Shown here: positions 60,901-64,000 of the stretch, piece after piece | Position numbering within the stretch: position 1 is the stretch's first letter | How the letters are laid out: each line of letters begins with the position of its first letter | Assembly (NCBI RefSeq): GCF_015832195.1 | Contig: NC_052017.1 | Location: forward strand, 76,881,801-76,945,800 | Direction of reading: 5' to 3' | Length of the DNA: 64,000 nucleotides | From: Motacilla alba alba | Lineage: Eukaryota > Chordata > Aves > Passeriformes > Motacillidae | Notes under the pieces: model-generated | The model's database searches: none | What the model was told of the DNA's origin: nothing | Seen by the model: the letters and a program-made list of their open reading frames with translations, nothing else | Translations under genes and position numbers: made by a program

Positions 60901-62570
60901 TGTTCTATACAATATAGACTTTTTAAGTCAGTTTCTACTTCACAGCAAAGCCTTGTTCCAAACCTCAGGCAAGAGGTACACAAAATAGTTCATGTTTTTT
61001 TGCTAACAAAAGTTCTTGCAGCTAGCACAAAATAAATCTGCGAGGAAAAGGGATTTGACAAGTGGTGACCCACATCACAAGCCTACATGTTCAGTATTCC
61101 ATCTTTCAACAGGCTTAGAACAGAATTACATATAAATCACATGTCCTGTCAAACTTCAATTAGTGTAGTCAAAATATTAATAACAGACAGTTTCTGTCTC
61201 AAAAGCAAGTTTTCCCAAATCACATCTTCTTTCAGGAGGAGTTTACATTTCTAATAAATCATACATATGATAGGTGCACGTAATAGACTGCTTGGTTAAG
61301 GACAGTGTATGCTTTTTCTCTCTAGTCAGGTTTGGAGAGTTTAGGGGTCACTGTATGGGCTTCTCAGATATGTCATATCTGAATGTCTGATTTCTACTGA
61401 GCTAACTGATCTTTTAAAATGGAAAGTGTTTGTGACTAAATTTCTTTACTTTTTTAAACAGTGTAAGCATTCTAATTTCATATGACTGTGTAGCTTATTT
61501 CCAGAAATTAATAAATCATAAATATAATCAGGTTTTTTTAGGTTTTATTTAAAAAAACAGATGGATACAACTCAACTGTTATTTCACAGACTGCTGAGGT
61601 GGGTGTGGGGGGAGAACACATGTTAAAAGCAAAGGAGACTCTTTGCTGGAAAAATGTTTACAATTTCCTTTTTAACAGCACCTACAACAAGGAGGTTGAA
61701 GTCATCCATACACAACTTCAACGCTATGTATCATCCCTGCTATAACACACCCCACTTATGTTGCTTAAAAGTTGGAATGAAAACAAACAAACAAACTGGT
61801 TCTATCTAGCTCTTACAAGCTTTTGCCATCACATGTTTTTTCATGACATAAAAAATATCCTTCTTTTGGTTGCTACCAACAGCCTCCTATGCAAATGAAG
61901 AATGGAAGCGTATTAATGTCAGAGACTGAAAGTAATGAAACAGGTATTGCAGGAAGAAACAATGCTCAAGCATGATACAATAATTGATTATTTGCATGAA
62001 GATTAAGGACAAATAATGTATATCATGGACAGGGCATAAAGAGACTAAAGAAAATTAAAGTCTGGATTATGAAAAAAAAAAAGCATAATTTTCCCAAAAG
62101 TTTGTACAGTTAGTTCATAATTGCCTGGATAGCCAATCTCATGCTATAATTATCTCTACCTAAATTCTTTCCAACATAATTGTTTTGACAGTCAGTTTCA
62201 TAATTTCTGATTTAAAAATTGAAATGGAACATACTTGACTGACCAAGTCATTATCAAAAATTATGCCATTGTTTAAAATGTTGAGTGAACCAGAAGGTAT
62301 GAATTAGTAAAAGGCTTTTACGCTCCTAAAATTATAAATTTCAGTTTATAATCAAATACCAAATTCATCAGGTGACAAACAATGCTTAAAAAGATTATTT
62401 ATATAGTTTCAAGTGTATTAAGAAAAGCTCCTCAAATAGATGAATCAAAAGGACCAATCAAAACTCAAAAACTCCAGCAGTTATCTTTAATACACTTATC
62501 TGAATAAAGACTTTAAGAAACACTGAAGAAAAAACATCTTCTGTCAAAAATTAGAGACATAAAAGTGCTT
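57994..62570. other. gene-free AT-rich stretch
   Basis: No gene or clear interspersed repeat. The contents are a T-rich patch at 58285-58312, the small palindrome at 61.36 kb and isolated AATAAA motifs without other LTR features. Confidence 0.5.
61364..61382. repeat. perfect 9-bp inverted repeat, 1-base centre
   Basis: TCAGATATG and CATATCTGA flank a single T. A short palindrome of unknown meaning; one such chance occurrence in 64 kb is not remarkable. Confidence 0.8.
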
Positions 62571-62575
62571 ATTGA

Positions 62576-62604
62576 GGTTTTTTTTTGGTTTTGTTTTTTT
62601 TTTG
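62576..62604. repeat. T-rich tract
   Basis: A run of T interrupted by GG and G near 62586-62594, of the same composition class as the other T/G tracts. Confidence 0.7.
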
Positions 62605-62866
62605 CCAGCTTACTAAACTGAGCAGGATAGGAAGCATTTAAGTCATCACATTTGTGGACAGGATCTTAGACATTTGAACTGTTAGCTGTCTAGGGCACCA
62701 TTAAAGTCTCCACAGTCAGAGCATCTGCTTCCTGACCTACTTCTGCTGTTGTAACTGCAAAATGCAAAAATGTCCTCCAACACACAAAAATGAAATTCAG
62801 GCATTTTTAGCCAGCAAGAAAAATGTCCAAAGGCTAATATGTGGCAAAATGACAGGGCTTTTCAGG

Positions 62867-62973
62867 GAAAAAAAAAAAAGTATGGATTTTTTTGGTTTGG
62901 TTTGTTGTTGCTGTTGTTGTTTTTGTTGTTGTTTTTGAGGGTTTTTTTTGTTTGTTTGGTTGGTTGTTTTTTC
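62867..62973. repeat. A-run followed by a T/G-rich tract
   Basis: A 13-base A-run (62867-62879) is followed seven bases later by about 90 bases of TTTGG, GTT and GGTT units, including TTGTTGTTGCTGTTGTTG. The A-run and T/G tract could pair imperfectly. The Lys/Thr-rich minus-strand frame here is a composition artefact. Confidence 0.8.
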
Positions 62974-64000
62974 TAAGAATTCTCCTGAAAAACAAGAAAT
63001 CTATACCAGTCGTCCTCTTCAGTATCATATCTTGTGCAAGACTGTGAAGTGCTAACATCTCACTACAAGAAAGCATGTGTAGTGATCTCTTTTTGGCAGT
63101 GGAAAAAGATCAGCATTTACTGCTCTATTTTTGAATGAAGCAGATTTTCTCTCTTTCATGAGGAACATGCCTGTACTCAGGTTAATAGTGTCAGAAATGT
63201 TACTGGCAGAAAGTTGTTCTAGTTGAGCAACTTAGTCATCCCACTTCAGAATACTCAAATTTCAGCTTGAAATAGCTGCTGACCTCTTCCACAGAGGTGG
63301 AAATGTCTCTTCTGCAGAGGTTCTCTGGCTAATAGATATTTACAGGAATGATCTGAAGAAACATGTAAAAAATCAGGGGAGTCCATGTACCTACAAATGG
63401 ATGAGCACCTCTCCAGTAAATAAAAGTTTTCTTTCAGGGCTTCACACATATTTCTCTCTGAAACATAATTCTCTCTTACAACAGGTACAATGTTGACCAG
63501 TGCAATGCACTTACAAAAGGAAAGAAGGAAGAAATGCATTGTGAGCTTTTTAATTGATAGCAAATGGTAACTTAGGCAGTAGAAATCTAGTCCAGATATG
63601 GATAGTCACTGGGTTTATTTCTCTAAACCTTTAAATGTTTGTTTTGGCACATAAAAGGAGGGATAAGCTTGTGCTTACATGAAGTAGTGACCTTAAATGT
63701 TACAGCATCCTGCTGTATAAAACTGAAACTCTGAAATAAAACTGAAGTATTTATTCAAGAAAAATTAATTTCTTCCTAAGCGTACTAAATATATTGCACA
63801 TCTTTACATCCAATTTTATTTTTTAATGTTTACTTGATTATTCAGTTGCTTTTTTTCATCACTTGCATGCAACTCACGCACACATTTACACTTTGGACAA
63901 ACATTCTCTCAAGTTTCTCCTTTTATAATGGATTAGTGTGCTGAGAAACTGGGAGATGTTCATTTACTTTTTTAGACAACAAAAGATATAGTGCTATAAA
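62974..64000. other. gene-free end of the window
   Basis: Nothing recognisable. A 102-codon minus-strand frame at 63255-63563 begins with a hydrophobic stretch that could imitate a signal peptide, but the rest matches nothing I know. Confidence 0.45.

Noticed and set aside
61030..61080. AATAAA followed by TGGTGACCC, resembling an LTR end plus a retroviral primer-binding site
   Set aside because: Only nine bases agree with a tryptophan-tRNA type primer site and the match breaks immediately afterwards. No LTR terminus or retroviral leader is recognisable around it.
63255..63563. 102-codon minus-strand frame with a hydrophobic start like a signal peptide
   Set aside because: Hydrophobic N-termini are common in random AT-rich frames. 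The cysteine-containing remainder matches no secreted family I know.
1..64000. CRISPR arrays, operons, tRNA or rRNA genes
   Set aside because: No regularly spaced direct repeats, no cloverleaf-like sequence with A and B boxes and no rRNA motifs were seen. The repeat content is that of a vertebrate nuclear genome.

Overview
This window looks like AT-rich, gene-poor nuclear DNA from a bird, most likely a songbird; the order is an inference. The evidence is the interspersed repeats. There are remnants of several CR1 LINE subfamilies, and fragments of avian endogenous-retrovirus LTRs, with no sign of mammalian L1 or Alu-type elements. No bacterial or organellar gene organisation is present. The longest open frame anywhere is about 140 codons, and none reads as a recognisable host protein. 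I therefore read the window as intergenic DNA or the inside of a very long intron. A short host exon cannot be excluded by eye.

Layout. Positions 1-9.3 kb are unremarkable AT-rich sequence with A/C-rich and T/G-rich tracts. The 3' part of an avian LTR lies at about 9.37-9.76 kb and is followed by a C-rich run. An (AT)n microsatellite at 14.85 kb leads into a CR1 cluster at 15.0-17.4 kb: two elements on the minus strand and one on the plus strand, of three different 3'-end types. From 17.4 to 32.0 kb there is little except homopolymers and a pair of perfect hairpins at 30.46-30.54 kb. A minus-strand CR1 follows at 31.98-32.40 kb, then a 43-bp tandem duplication at 33.07 kb. A second copy of the 9.4-kb LTR family lies in the opposite orientation at 33.4-33.9 kb, abutting a CR1 tail.

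A near-complete solo LTR sits at 39.88-40.32 kb, with a TG start, an AATAAA signal and a possible 5-bp target duplication. A palindrome with a TA-repeat core lies at 42.44-42.52 kb. Two longer plus-strand CR1 copies follow. The one at 44.44-45.19 kb runs from the end of ORF2 to the 3' terminus. The one at 47.56-48.65 kb keeps ORF2 sequence from both sides of a missing reverse-transcriptase core. The last 12 kb hold a CR1 tail, a possible LTR end, long A/C or T/G tracts and two G-rich blocks with quadruplex potential.

Nothing here forms an operon, a CRISPR array or an intact coding system. All recognisable coding sequence is decayed CR1 ORF2. The points most worth checking are the DNA-structure features (twin hairpins, TA-core palindrome, G-tract block), the internally deleted CR1 and the solo LTR. 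Family names come from recall of consensus sequences, so boundaries are good to roughly 10-30 bases unless stated otherwise.
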